Notes: generated from the letters alone by a model not told the origin. A DNA stretch of 64,000 bases from Alisma plantago-aquatica (GCA_963693085.1 OY856409.1:1340868915-1340932914), one strand, 5' to 3'. Shown: positions 42,630 through 56,811, counted from the first letter of the stretch. Numbers and translations: made by a program.

Positions 42630-45410
42630 CGGATTAGTCGTGCAATTTTTTTCTAGCACTTTTATAAATTGTAAATAGGTCTTTGTATCTAAGAAAGACA
42701 GTCTACATAGGGATTGAATGCAATATTTTCTATTTTTTTTAAAAACTGTTTTGGATTAGTCGTGCAATTTTTTCAACACTTTTATAAATTACAAATAGGT
42801 CACTTATATCTAAGAAAGTTTGTCCACATAAGGGTTGAATGTAATATTTTCTATTAATTTTTAAAATTACATATAAGGCTGTCAAAATTTGTTTGAATCG
42901 TGAACTCAATTGTGTCCGACCCAGAAAAAATTGGGTTTGGATTTTGGTTACAACATTCTGGGTCGCACCGAGTTTAAGATGACATGTCTGAATCTAAACC
43001 GGGTCAGTTCCGGATTTAGAAACCGGCCAAAATCAGATTCTAATACTTGTATACCTATATTTTTTAGATGTAGACTATATTTTGAAGTGATACATGTATT
43101 TTTTATTTAGTATATGTGATATTGCAACATATTTTAGTTGTTTGATGTGATATATGTGTTGTTTAAATAGTATTGTGATATTCCTATTGTGTTAGATTTT
43201 AGTTATCTGTTAGGCAACACTGATTATGACTTTTATTATACAAATATTGTTATGAAATGATATAAATATTGTTTTAGTATGGTATATGTGATGTTGCACT
43301 TGTGTCGAAATTTTCTTCTGTTAAGGTGATATTATTGTTTAGCTATTGGTATTACTTTTTCCAATAAAAGTAAAAAAAATATTACAATTGTTTGATATTA
43401 TATGATAATTGACATCTTTGGTAGTTTATTTTAGATAATGAAATGATTTACTAATGTGGGTAATTCTATCTGAAAATATTTTTTTAAATCATATTCAAAT
43501 CCAGGTTAAGGTTTGGTTCTGGGTTTACATTTTCAATCCTGGTCGATTCCGGGTTAAGAGATACGAGTGAAATTCGAGTCTGGATTTGGGTTTGGATTTT
43601 CCAGTCAAACATTCCAGACAAGATTTTTTATCTGGAATCAACCCGAACCCAACTTTTGACACCCCTAATTACATATTGGTCCCATTGTGTGTACATCACA
43701 CTTTTGTTTATAATTTTTAAAATTATATATTATATTACGAGACTCATCTACACTATCTAAGAAAGCACATAGAGGGGGTTGGATGCAATTTCCTCTATTA
43801 TTTTTTGAAATTACATATTGGTCTCTATGCGTACACCACACTTTTATCTTTACCACTATATAAAATAGGTTGTTTTGGATTAGTCGTGCAATCTTTTCCA
43901 ACACTTTTATAAATTGCAAATGGATCCTTTGTACCTAAGAAAGTCCATCCATAGAAGGGTTGAATGTAACTTTATCTATTATTTTTTGAAATTACATATT
44001 GGTCCCTTTATTTATACACCACACTTTTGTCTTTAATTTTCTTAAATATATAATATATTAGGAGACTCATCTATACTATATGAGAAAGATAGTGGAGGGG
44101 GTTGGGTGCGCTTTTCTTCATTATTTTTTAAAATTACATATCGGTCCATATGTGTACGAACAGCACACTTTTGTCTTTAATCTTTTAAATTATATATTAT
44201 ATTAGGAGACTTATCTATACTATATAAGAAAGATCGTGAAGGGGGTTGGTTGCAAATTTTTCTATTATTTTTTTAAATTACGCATTGGTCCGTGTGTGTG
44301 CACAATACGTTTGTCTCTAATTTTTTAAATTATATATTATATTAGGAGACTCACCTACACTTATAAGAAAGTCCGTAGAGGGAGTTGGATGCAATTTTCT
44401 CAAAATTATATATTGGTCCTTTTGTGTGTACACACTTTGTCTTTAATTTTTTATATTATATATTATATTAGGAGACTTATAACTATATAAGAAAGTCCAC
44501 TGAGGAGGTCAGATGCAATTTTCTTCGTTAATATTTGAAATTACATATTGGTCCATGAGTGTACACAATACTTTTATCTTTAATTTTTAAACTATATATT
44601 ATATTAGGAGACTCATCTATACTATATAAGAAAGCTAGTGGAGGAGATTGGATGCATTTTCTCCATTATATTTTTAAAGTACATATTGGTCCTTGTGTGT
44701 GTACACCACATTCTGTCCTTAATTTCTTAAATTATATATTATAGTAGGACTGTAGGAGTCTCATATAAACTATATAACAAACCACACAGAGGGAGTTGGA
44801 TGCAATTTTTTCTCGTTCTTTTTGAAATTACATACGGGTACCTATGTGTGTACACCACACTGTCATCTTTAATTTTTTAAATTATATATTATATTAGAAG
44901 ACTCATCTATACTATATAAGAAATCTCACGAAGGGTGTTGCATGCAATTTTCTCTATTATTTTTTGAAATGACATACCAGTCCTTGTGCGTGTACACCAA
45001 ACTTTATCTTTAATTTTGTAAATTATATATTATATTAGGAGACTCGTGTATACTATTAAGAAAGCACGTGGAGGGAATTTGATGTAATTTTTCTCCATTA
45101 TTTTTTAAAATGGCATATTGGTCCCTGTGTGGGTACACCACACTTTTGTCTTTAATTTTTTTAATTATATATTGTGTTAGGAGGCTCATTTATACTATAT
45201 AAGAAAGCCCACAGAGGAGGTTGGATGTGATTTTCTCCACTATTTTTTGAAATTACATATTGCTCCCTATGTATGTACACCACACTTTTATCTTTATTTT
45301 TTAAATTGTATATATATTAGGAGTCTCATCTATATTGTATAAGAAAATTCATGGATGGGTTTGAATGCAATTTTCTCCATTTTTTTAAATTACATACTGG
45401 TGTTATAAGT
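42630..45410. repeat. ~141-bp satellite-like tandem array
   Basis: About a dozen degenerate units of roughly 141 bp (range 127-180). Each contains AATTACATATTGGTCC, CACCACACTTTTGTCTTTAA, AATTATATATTATATTAGGA, and GACTCATCTATACTATATAA then GAAAG. Unit starts are near 43668, 43811, 43990, 44132, 44278, 44405, 44541, 44680, 44829, 44970, 45111, 45253 and 45391; more diverged units lie at 42636-42865. A hAT (42874-43667) is inserted in a unit. It lies upstream of the RTL2-like gene and is non-coding. Confidence 0.85.
42874..43667. mobile_element. non-autonomous hAT element (794 bp) in the satellite array
   Basis: A perfect 8-bp duplication ATTACATA (42866-42873 and 43668-43675) is itself part of the satellite unit. 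Ends TAAGGCTGTCAAAATTTG and, inverted, TAGGGGTGTCAAAAGTTGGG. Subterminal GGGTTTGG and TCCGGGTTAAG motifs occur in both orientations. No coding sequence. Confidence 0.9.
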
Positions 45411-47803
45411 TAAGAAATAAAAGACAAAAGTGTGGTGTATTTAAAAAATACACTTTATGGAGTAATACCTTCTTTTTGTGGTTGCATGTGTACATTTTTA
45501 CTGTTCATTTTGCATTGAGTTTAACATAATCATATGGCGTCTCAAGCATCACTACTATGACTCACTTTATAAACACAAATAGTTATAACCTGCAACAAGT
45601 TGTTATTCAACATAAAATAACATATGGTAAATAAAACCATTTCTTACATCCTAAACTTACCATGTTAGTTTTGAGTAAACCAAAGAGTATATCCATATTT
45701 AAGATATTGAGCTTTTTTGAACTATTATATTAACAAATCCATCCCATCACCACGTATTGACCCTCATATAAATCATAAGCGTGTTAGTGTATCCCGCCAT
45801 TAGCCACTATTTGAATCATTGAATTAACATACATGGAAAAAGTTATACATAGTGCTTCATTTGATGTGACATCAAAGGGGGAAATGACCCATATGGAATG
45901 GAGCCCAATGAATGATCTCTAGATTGCACCAAATGTGCCTATCAATGTTATTGCACTTCTTTTTCTTTCTTCTCCAAGTTTAGAGGAGAACACAAGGTAC
46001 AAGAGTTGTAAACAGGATGTAGTCTTGTGATCTTGCGAGTCATTGTAGTAATGGATATAGTAAAGTGAGGGGATGATAGTAAGCAAGCCCTTTTGGGTTG
46101 CCACCACAGACAATATGGGATGAAGCTAAAACATGGGACTTTGAATTCCATCTAGATGTTTGGAAACAACAACAAAAATTCAATAGAGCATTGCCTACAC
46201 ATCAAAGTAATAGGGAACTTCAATTCTCTATAAGTTGTATTGGGTTACTACATATTTCATGTAATACCTAAATACGATATTTTGGTTTTGGGGTTTGTTG
46301 TAATCAACAATAAGCCTTGAAATTCAGAGATAGATGTGTATAAGATTATAATGAAATCACATGGCACATAAACCTTTGGATGGTTAAACGCGCAAAGAAA
46401 TAGTTTATCATACATGGCGTACTGGGACTTGCAACATTAACTAACCTTAATTTGTGAACTATTTGTATTTAAAAAATTGAACGAAAATTTATGAAGAAGT
46501 GGATACCAAGAAAGTAAAATTGATGTGAAAAGATCTATTACATGTATGGAACGAGATTTGACCGCATAAGGGTGATTGGAGTTTAGAAGAGCAGACATTT
46601 TCTCTAGATAAGACGGTTGAATATTTAGCATTCAAGTGGTTAGTTGGATTTAACTAGATCTAGGAAAGCTAAAGTTGAACATGGAGGAGGTGGTGTAGGG
46701 GTATATATAGATGTGATGTAACACCCCCAAGAAATGCATTGAGCATATGCATCACAATATACTAGAATTATGTATTGAAAACATACTACATTTCCTTAAA
46801 TTTTAACCTTGTTCATGTTAGCCTTGTAGGTCGATGTAACATTTGTTGGATAGGATGGGCTCTAGAGTGGGGGTGAATAGAGTTAAAAATACTTGCATAA
46901 TATGTGTTAGAACTTCAAATTACTTAAAGATGTGGGATTTCAAGTATTGAATTTGTAGTGAAACTAAACATACATAGCAAGGATGAGAGAGATTGAATCA
47001 AACACAAGGAACAAGCTATGTTGTAATGACCTCACTTTTCAGCAACCCCTAGTTAAGGAAGGACAAAAAGATGAGAGATATTACCTACAAATATTACCTA
47101 AGGATCTAGATTTTAATCAAACAATATAAATAGTAGATAATTTCATTCATTTTAAAAATTATATACAAGATGTTTACATGAACTTTCTATCATCAGAACT
47201 GTACATTTGAGAAGAAATAACTAGCAAATCCTCCTTTTAAATCTTTAACACCTTCATGTGATTTCCATCTTTATCTTCATGTCTTTTATCATGTATATCA
47301 GTTTATACCTAAATAGTGTGAAACAAATATGGGATCAATATGTTACCAGCATCCAAGATGTACAAGTAAATAACAACATATATTCCAACACATACTTGCA
47401 AATATAAATTGACATTTTCTTCACATAATCTTTCTTTTGTGTGATTTTCATAGTGGCATTATAATTGAACATGACTAAATAAACATCCAAGAATTTAGTT
47501 GTGCAATCCTCGAGAAACACTCGTAATACACTGACAAACTAATGCAGACATATGTTGATGGTGAACCATTCAGATTATGCAAACATTATTTAATCATATT
47601 ATCTAATCAAGTAGGCAAATCAAACAGTTATCTTTAATCTTCTCAACTTAGGCTTGCGGATTTTGACTTAAATCTAGATAACTGATTACCTAGACTCGGT
47701 CCCCCCCGGGGGCTCTCCCTTGTCCCACTCCACGCCCGTGCGGTCGCATCCCCTGTTACTTGCATAGAACAGGGCACCGGGTAGAGTTTGTTGTGCGGCC
47801 AGT
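45411..47803. other. unassigned AT-rich sequence
   Basis: No coding region, terminal repeat or RNA gene recognised. Open frames are short and of low complexity. Confidence 0.4.
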
Positions 47804-47811
47804 ACCAAACC

Positions 47812-48125
47812 CATGGCCGTTGCATAAATTTTAGAGGCCCCGGGATGAAGATAAAAAATGGGCCTTCTGTATACTCTTATTTAACAAATTTAAATAAATA
47901 TATGTTTAGTTATAATTGTCAAACTTTCATATAAAAAATAGTAGCATCAATGCAAACATATTTAGATTGCAACTTCTTACTTACTGTATTAACAATACAT
48001 GAAATATAATGCCAAATAACACTATCCTACAATAAGAGATGTTTACAAAAATAAAATTGTGGGCCCCCATCTTTGTTGGGCCCCTGGCCGTCGCCCAGGT
48101 TGGCCACCCCAATGGGCCGGCCCTG
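47812..48125. mobile_element. non-autonomous hAT element (314 bp)
   Basis: A perfect 8-bp duplication ACCAAACC (47804-47811 and 48126-48133) flanks ends CATGGCCGTTGC and, inverted, CAGGGCCGGCCC. GC-rich ends around an AT-rich core, with GGGCCCC motifs near both ends. Confidence 0.85.
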
Positions 48126-48133
48126 ACCAAACC

Positions 48134-48845
48134 CTAGGCGGATCACGAGTATGCCAAAGAGCAGGTCTAGCAAATCTCCTCCCCGTCGGCTCCTCATGAT
48201 CTAGCCCAGGCAGTCTAAGGATCTCCCTCCCAGGGATTAGCCCTCCACTTCAGATTCAAGGACCAAGCAGCTGTCGTCCTCAGTACACAGAGTAAAGGGG
48301 AGGACAGGATGTTGTGTGTTTGCTTGTAGCCTAAACATGTGGGTGAGGTCATTGGTCAGTTGCTTTCCCTTTACTGGTCAGAAGCAAGGTTGACATGACA
48401 CAGGCATCTCCAGATCACAGAGAGGAGGCTGACGCATGTCAAAGCTTCTTGTTGTTACTTGGGCGTCGAACCTGTGGCACGGTCTTAGAGACTCTGTGGT
48501 AGAGGTAGTCATCTTGGAGATACTCTAAGGCTATGAGGTTCCACTCATGTTCCACCATTCTATCTCTACAGATGTAAGGATGGTTTCCCCTGTAAGGTTC
48601 CGAGAACAAGTGCATGTCTTTATATGGGCAACCGGGACCGGACAACCTGTCTGGGATCAATGTGATCCTCTTGGGGTCCTATATAGCCTGGGCTTAGCAC
48701 GGGACTCAAACCCGATTTAACCTTGTCTTTATGTGTCAACCTCGCCAAATAAGAGAGGGATTGAGATTGGTTTCTGTTTGGTTCGCAACCTAAAAAAATC
48801 CATTTCGGGATAACGGAACCCACAAATCTAGGCTAGCCCAGTCCC
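48134..48845. other. unassigned, GC-richer sequence
   Basis: Joins with 47690-47803 across the hAT (GTACCAAACC...CTAGGCGG). Composition differs from the AT-rich DNA to the left. It may be part of an LTR or old gene DNA. No frame or terminal repeat is convincing. Confidence 0.3.
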
Positions 48846-48849
48846 ATGA

Positions 48850-49350
48850 GGGGTAGGATTCTGGTTCATAACCCGATTTCTGCAATCTGGCTCGCCCTTC
48901 CCCCGATATTGGCATCGCCCCCCCCCCCCGACACTTCCCCCCCTTCGCCTTTCCCCTCTCCCTCTTTTGCTCTCTCTTCTAGGTCTCCCGAGCCCAAGAC
49001 CTCGACGTTGTTACTCCATGAGTTAAAGTTGTAGTAGGCCATCGTTTCCATAGGCGAGTCAATGGAAGAACAGTCAATCAAGCCGACGGAGGGGTCTGCA
49101 ATCGCCGAGCTACACCGCCAGTCTAGGCGGCGAGAATCAGGCATCCCGACTTGTCTCCCATCAAAGCCCCCCTTCTCACTGTGTGCAAGCCCAGTAAACC
49201 CTAGCAAGGGAAAGCATTGTCGCGGCTGCTATATACTGTGGTGATTCATCTCTAATATCCTCCCTACTCACCTTCGCATCCTCCACAAAATCTTGTCTGA
49301 ATTCACCGCTGTCAAGCCCCTGTACTCAGAAGTCGCCTAGCTGCTTGAGA
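48850..49350 (+). pseudogene. host-gene-like fragment, family not recognised
   Basis: A pyrimidine-rich, 5'-UTR-like stretch (48890-48990, with a C12 run) is followed by an ATG frame at 49062 (MEEQSIKPTEGSAIAE) that stops after 60 codons. A second short coding-like block (HLRILHKILSEFTAVKPLYS, a stop, LLER) ends exactly at a consensus splice donor GTATGT at 49350. The composition and the donor suggest the 5' part of a real plant gene that has decayed or been captured. The stop at about 49338 and the frame change argue against function. Confidence 0.3.
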
Positions 49351-49445
49351 GGTATGTCTTCTCTTCTTCACCGACCATCTCTAGCAGCCAGTAGTATTAG
49401 TTTGTCGGCCCCCATCTCCATGTTCGTCCATCCCCATCTCCCTCT

Positions 49446-49703
49446 TCATCGACCCTCTTCGCCGACTAGATACCTGCTACTTTTCCAGGGAACTTGGTAT
49501 ATACTTCTTAAGATAAATGTCCCTTGGTATATACCTACTACTTTTCCTGATGAATATATAGCCGTTCCCATATTCTTTGATTTGAACTTGCCCCTTGTGG
49601 CATCATAGCCGACACATATACCAACAAGGTCCCATTTCTTCGTACAGTCATACTCATCAACTATAGGTTGTCCATAATTATCAAGCATCAAATTCCACAC
49701 CAA
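49446..49703 (-). CDS. unidentified open frame, doubtful
   Basis: 85 codons; the first part has normal protein-like composition (LDNYGQPIVDEYDCTKKWDL, then VGICVGYDATRGKFK), the last third looks repetitive. I do not recognise the family. It could be a captured exon. Confidence 0.2.
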   Translation of the reverse strand: MVWNLMLDNYGQPIVDEYDCTKKWDLVGICVGYDATRGKFKSKNMGTAIYSSGKVVGIYQGTFILRSIYQVPWKSSRYLVGEEGR

Positions 49704-52609
49704 AATTATTTTTATATTGGTTATAAATGTGCTTAAGTCATATAACTATGCATTTGTAGAATGATACAATGTATCATTACTGTGTTAATAAATGATCTAG
49801 CATAATGCTTCAAATCCACATCTATATGCAATCTCTATGTATTAAAAATTGTCGATACAATTAGTTAAATGGTAATTGCTTATGATTTTACACTACTTCC
49901 AGTAATAAAAAAATTAGAATGCTTAATTCAGTAGTTATATATGACCCAGATTTGGAGTGTATAATGACAATTGGTTGATATTGAAATATGCAACACTTAA
50001 GGGAATGTTGATCCGTGGACTTGGTTTGAAGACAATGGTTTATGGATTCCTCCCCTATTGCTGACGATGAAAGGAGGGCGTACGATCTGTACCGTATACT
50101 ACCCCTGTATATTGTAATTTTATTATAAGTATACTATACTCGATACATATTCATTTTCCTTATTCATATGTTAGCAGGAAGCAATACTGAAAGAATGCAA
50201 CACAGTTCTTGCATTCTATTCTAAGAGGAAGATAACTACCCAACATTTGATGGAATTTTTTTTGAAAGGAAGAGAATATTACAAGGGGATGAAAAATAAA
50301 CACTTGAAATCTTTTATATGAATTTAAATTGGATACCTATGATCTATAAAATTAGAACTGATAGTAGAACATAATTTTGAAACAAACTAAGGAGCATGCC
50401 CAGTGCATGACACTGGTGTGAAAAATAATGGAGCCCAGACATTTAAAAATATAAATCATTGGGTCACAACAAATGGAAGATACATAACTGTAAACAAGTA
50501 ATTGATCACAGTTAACAATAGAGGGAAGATGTTTCACATATCAGGTAATATGGTTCAAAATGACCGAACTTTATTTGACAATATACGGATCAGTGTTCCA
50601 CAAAAGTAGACAAAGCGGAAGGCTTAAGAAGAGTAAGTCGTGGTCTTAGAGGGGATACAATGAACATGATGCTTTAATGACTGTGGTTCCACCTGTAAAT
50701 TTTGAGCCAGACTATGTATTTGCCAACCAAACTGCTGGCGCTGAAGCCTATATGCCGAAATGCGTTGCTGACGTCTCTAGACAATATGACGTGATTCACG
50801 AGGTGAAGGGACAAAGATAAAGTGTGATAAAGGGGTAATGAAGGACCTAGTGTAACCCAACATCAACCACTATCGCCAGGTGGTGGCAATGAAGAAAACG
50901 ATCTGTAGAGGCGTAATCAGCATGGTGGTCGGGTGGGGGATCAAAGTTGTAGGACTATATGCGCTGGCTCTCATGGAGGTTGACGTAGAGATATATAGGC
51001 ACAACAGAAAGGAGGAGGGTCTCGAGTCATGCATTATGGAAGAAAACACGTCGGGACTCTATGTAATTGTCGGTCATCCGCGTTGTTAAGAGGATGATAG
51101 ACGGTCTTTTTCCATAACTCAATTAACCCCATATCAATTAAAGTCCGAACTCCAATTTGTTAAGTGTTTGGTCATGGGTCAAACTCCTATGAATTTAATA
51201 ACTATAATTATTAACACGTGAGGTAGAAATCTATTTTTTTTTCTAACAAATTGAACATTGATCTAATTCTTATTAACTAGTCTTTTAAAAAAGCATTAAC
51301 AACCCTATTTATATATTTGACCATACTAACTTAATTATTCTCATAGTTAGTTCCAATATCAATTTCTTTTAGTATGATGTTTTCCTAGATTCCAAAGGCA
51401 TCAAGTGAAATTTCAAGAGGAATCTATGAATGAATGTCAAGTCAAGATACCAAGGAACAATTATTTCAAATTGAACATGTCCGTATCAAAGTGATTCACG
51501 AAGCCAATTTTGAAGGACTCATTCGTAAATATTTAACATTTAAAGAAAATGAACTCATTGTGACATAAGATATTCTATTTGGGAGAAATTTACATGAAGA
51601 ACAAGAAAGTTGATCAAGATAATTGAACAAGAGTTACAACAAAGGATTAATTTGTACACAAATTGAAATTTAGAAAGAAAAAAATGATTTATAGCTCAAA
51701 ATAGATTTTGTACCCAAAATTGAGTATGTTACATAAATCATGTTTAACAACTATACAAATTTTATTTTAATATTCTCATTTAGGTACTTAGATTTAATCA
51801 AAATAGAGTACACATGAATATCAATTTCACTTTGTCCTTTTGGGTGGTTTAAACTAGAGGATAAGATTATAACGTGAAGGTAATGTGTAGGAATTCGATC
51901 CAATGTTCATATTTTTTCACTAACTTTTTCATCAACATAGCCTCAAACCACGGTACGTCACAAGGTTTTGGTCCAAGACATTGTACATGGTGAAGCAAAG
52001 GAAAAAACAAGAGGATGAAGTACAAGGTGATGTAGGTAGGTGGAGGCGGTGTTCAAGATGATGTCCACTTGTGATAAAAGATATGCTAGTGATGGAACCT
52101 TGTGATTTTGTTGTTTATGGTCGCCACGAGAGCCTCTTAAGTCATTGTAGTTGTTTCTTTATAACCACATAAACAAGGAAAAAGATGTAGGAAAAATAAG
52201 ATGATGTATGGGTATATGACTTTGATGGTGACATTTGATTACTAGGTGAAGGACAAATGAGAAATTGATGACAACAACACTAACTCAGATTGTGGAAACT
52301 GTCTACTACCACTATCATTAATTGTTGCAGATCTTCTAGTACTAGATTAAGCCAACACAAAGAAGAAGAAGAATGAGAGGCAAATGGATTTGGACATGGA
52401 AAGGAGTGGGACAGTAGTGATGTATAGTGAAGAAAGGAGATGAGAAGTGGAGGAGGAGGAGAACGAAGAAGGGTGGATGGTATCACTTAGCTAAGGACCA
52501 ACCATTTGCAGTGATGGTCACAATGCTTGATGCACATCCAAGGAAGATAGGTAGACAAAGGGGTTTTCTAGGACATGATAGGAGATGGGAGAAGAGAAGG
52601 AGAAGAAGG
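49704..52609. other. unassigned AT-rich sequence
   Basis: No gene or TE boundary recognised. Confidence 0.35.
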
Positions 52610-55600
52610 GTGTCACGGAACCAGAATCCCAATCCCATGAACCAACCGAATACCAAAGACAACATGCAGAAGCGTGAAATGCTTAGCATACATGAACAAA
52701 TAACAAGATAAAAGGCACCAACAATAGTCTCAAAATTCAACAAGATATATTAAACAACATTGTCTTATTACAAGCTTTCCATTACATATTCAAGAGTACA
52801 ATTTTACCAGTTTGCTCAGGTATACTAGGAACAAGTACACCTGACATAGCTCACCAAGCCCATCAACTTCTAACCATCTCTGAACCTATAAAATACGTGA
52901 AACAAGGTGGGTCAAGCACATGAGGTACCGAGTACAGGGCTAAAAGATACATATACATAAGCTTTGAATAATTGAAAATATTTGTAGAAGTAAATAAGAA
53001 AGAATGAAAAAGTTAAGTATTTAGCAAAGTGAAAGCCATGTTTTATGTCATTTCACTCCAATTATACCATCATATCATGTATTCACAAGGCCTTTGATCA
53101 ACTTCCCATTGGAAGGATCCGTAAGGGTGCTCAAGATTAGCTAAACCTTTTATACATGAGGGACCTCGAGGCCATCGCCAAGAGATAACCCTGTTTCTTC
53201 ATGAGGGACCTCAATGACTAAAGTCATAGAGCAAAACCCTATTTAAACATTGTATATACATATTATGTTTGCAAGTTACAAAACAACAATATGAGACAAA
53301 CATCGAGTACATACTAGAATACTACATGCGATATGTGAGCAAATAAACAAGCATACATATGTATCTCATTTCAAGCAAGAAAGCCATAGTGATATAATTA
53401 TTAAAGCCCGTTCCTAATTTTGGAAATTTGATATCATATCCTTGATCATCTAGATCTCAGGCAACACCTAGTTAAGCATAAGATTACATACATACATTAG
53501 ATTCTCATCATTAACCCTAGCTAGATTTATTTTATGATTTTGACCAAGTTAGGTTCATAGTTGCTGAATCGCATGTTTCATGGTCCTTGATTGATTTAGA
53601 GGTCATCATGAAGGTTGGGTTCAAGGTTTATGTCATTTTGGGGTTACATGCATTTTTTGCAAGCATCACCATAATCATGTCACTTAGGTACAATACTAGG
53701 CATAGGACTCATAATAGGGCAAGAAGGGACATAGAACATCAAGTCAAAAAGTCCAAGCATAAGAGGTGACTTGGGTCAGCAAGGTATAGACATATGAATC
53801 ATATTCAAGACTAGGTGGATGTCCCCAAGGTCTAGGCATCATTTCCCAAATGGGTACCAACATAATAATTTAAGTTCCTTATCTGACATATTTGACTTAC
53901 ATCATTAGGTTCCATTGTAACACCTAAGTGGGGCGTCTACATCAAGGGATTTAGGGTATTAGAGACAACCCTGACTTGAGAGGGGTGAATATAAGAAACA
54001 AATTCACATAAGCATTAAGGTATAAGAACCACAACATAAGTCACATAGGCTCCAAAATAGGGTTTCAAACGTCATCATAGCATGAGGGCTGATCATAGAG
54101 TCATATAGAAGTGCATAAATTACTGATTTGAAGTGTTTAGAATAGCTGGATACATAATTGAGGTCAAAGATATCATTTTGGATCAAGTATAACCAAGCCT
54201 AAGCATGTATGTGGCATGTGCATGCATATGATGTCGTGTTACCTAGACAAGAGAATGTGGGGGGGGTTCATGGGTGATACAAGGGTCATGGATATCACAT
54301 AGTTATAGATTTTTCCAAATTAGATAAATCTAGATGTCACAAGGAAATAAGGTTACCACTTTAATCGAAATCATGTATTAAAGTCCATAATCAAGCTACA
54401 ACATGCATTAGGGACAACCATTGATCCAAAGGGGAATTGAGGAACTCAACATGGTTCAAGGTGAACAAATCTAACTGAATTCATGAATAGAAGGGTGAAA
54501 AGTCATTGAAGTTACAAGATAGTTCATCATAATGGATTAAATATACACAAACATGAATAAAGTTAGCATTTTAAGGAAATCAGAGGAGCAAAAGTTGGAT
54601 TTAGAGTTCGGGACCAGGCCGAATGTGTAGGTATTGTCGAGTGGATTGATTTCATATATAGGTTCATATATTTTGGCCTAGAGATGAGTGAGTTATTGAT
54701 TTTAGAAGATTATAATTAAAAACTATAGGGAAAGGGGGGTGCTACCTTTAATTAATTTGGGCCTTGATCCAGGATGCTAATAGACAATCTAACGACCATT
54801 CATGCCACCCTTTCTTGTGTCTAGGTACTAGGAGCTTTGTTTGGAAGGCGTTGACCTCTTGTCACCCCTCATCGTTACATCCCACGACAAGCAGTTGCGC
54901 TCGCACCGGTGTGACCACAAACGATGGTTTGCCACCTTCTGCATTAGTTAGTGGGGAAGAGCTACCCTCTTTATAAAATTCCCCTATCCTAACATCGGGA
55001 ATAGGGGAAAAATAGGGCATCACCACCCACCTCTTAGACAAACCCCCACCAGGGGTCCAAGCAGGAAAGGGGGGAAGATGGTGGTTGCTCACCCATTGCT
55101 GCCTAAGAGCCTACGATCGATTTCGAGGAGGTGCCCCAACAGTGAGTTGGTCATCTACCATAGCAGCCGAGTGACATTTTCTCATCTCGGTGGCAGCTGT
55201 GAGGTGTAGCACGAGAGAGGGGAAAGGAAGTAAGTGCCCTGCACACACCGTTGAAGGCTAAGGGCGACATCTACCTCTGCCATGGGTAGCGACATCCACT
55301 ACAACATTCATCTAAAAAAATGAAGAACGCGAGGGAGAAAGAGGATCGACGGCCATACCTAGGGAAAGGGAGAAAAGAAGAAGGAAAGGATCAAGGGAAG
55401 AATGAGGGGTTATAAATGGCACCACAAGCAGGGTTTGTAGCTCCCCCACCATTACCCAATTTTGAGGGGAAGGAGATGAGCTGCTCCCTACCCTTCATTG
55501 GTTTCCTGAAGGAGAAAGGAGGTGGTGGTGCGAAGCAGCAAGCAAATGGCCCCACACGACGCATAGCAGGTCGGCCAATCTAGTTCACACGATCAGAATT

Positions 55601-56800
55601 TGGTGTTAAAATCCAAGATTCAAGTAGCAAACTTCAAATTACTATATCATGAGCTATAATGATCCAATTGATGTGAAATTTGCACTGTTGTCTTTAGATT
55701 TGTGAGATATACTATATGATATGCACCATAAATCCAAAAGATCATAGGGATGATGTTCAATATTAGTTTCAATTAGGTGGCATGATGTGGCTTGATACTT
55801 AGTCCAATTTCTCAAATTAGAGCCACATACCATGAAATTAGTCATCGAGGTTATCAAATCGAGTGATCAACACACTCATGATTTATTATTATGAAATATG
55901 AAGTCATGAAAGGATTATATATAATAAAATACTAAAATGGATGTGAATTGTAACATGTTAGTGTCATCTATTTTATTTTTTAGCACTAGGATTCATCATT
56001 TGGGAATAATTAAACTAACATTTGAAAACTACTTTCTAGGCTATGTTAATATCTATTTATTAATATTGTACAAAATGTTTCTACTACTTAGGGAGTTATG
56101 TAGATAATATTTGAATATGTGTTTCTCTAGGTCATTCTATAAATTCAATCCAGTTGGAACCATGATGTTCAATTTTAATACTCATAATTGTTAATAATAT
56201 TGATTTACTAATTATCAATAATGCCAATTTAACTAATTCATCTTTCCCACCAAATATTGTTGTCAGAACACATTTGCAAAATCTACAAGAGTTTCTATTA
56301 ATATTTATATCATCATTGTTAATATATTTACAAATTCTAATGTGTTACCATATTTCAACCCTTAAAAGAAAAGTTTTAGCTTCAATATCATCTGAGATAA
56401 GTAGATTGGTAGAGCGTTAAGTCTCCCCTTGACCAATAATCATACAACTTTTTTCTCTGTGTGCACAATTCACGATAATCATCTACCTATTCATAATGGT
56501 TTGTGATTGAGATCAGTCAAAACAAATGGTCCTCATCATTGATGGCTAGTAATCCAAATTCACGCATGTGATGATTTATGACTTAGTTTGAAAAGATTTA
56601 ATATAAATTGAGAAATATTCTCTAGTCAAATAATTATACATCAAAATATAGTTTTATGAGATATAATTTGTGAGGTAAAACTATTAGTCAATCAAAAATC
56701 AATGTGATACCCTAATTTAATGAACCTTTAACAGGTTGGCACCTCAATGATTTAAACTAGTTTGATTTCATTGATGACAAATGCAAACATTTAGCATTTG
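52610..56800. other. unassigned, possibly part of a large LTR element
   Basis: Starts with TGTCACGGAACCAGAATCCC, which resembles an LTR edge read from either side. Repeated phrases (TTCATGAGGGACCTC twice, near 53150 and 53195) occur, but there is no gag-pol coding, primer-binding site or second LTR. 54830-55560 is GC-richer with short Pro/Ser-rich frames that look like chance. Confidence 0.25.
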
Positions 56801-56811
56801 TATAAACATAC

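Noticed and set aside
42630..45410. Considered as centromeric satellite
   Set aside because: Only about a dozen diverged units in a gene-flanking position; nothing links it to a centromere.
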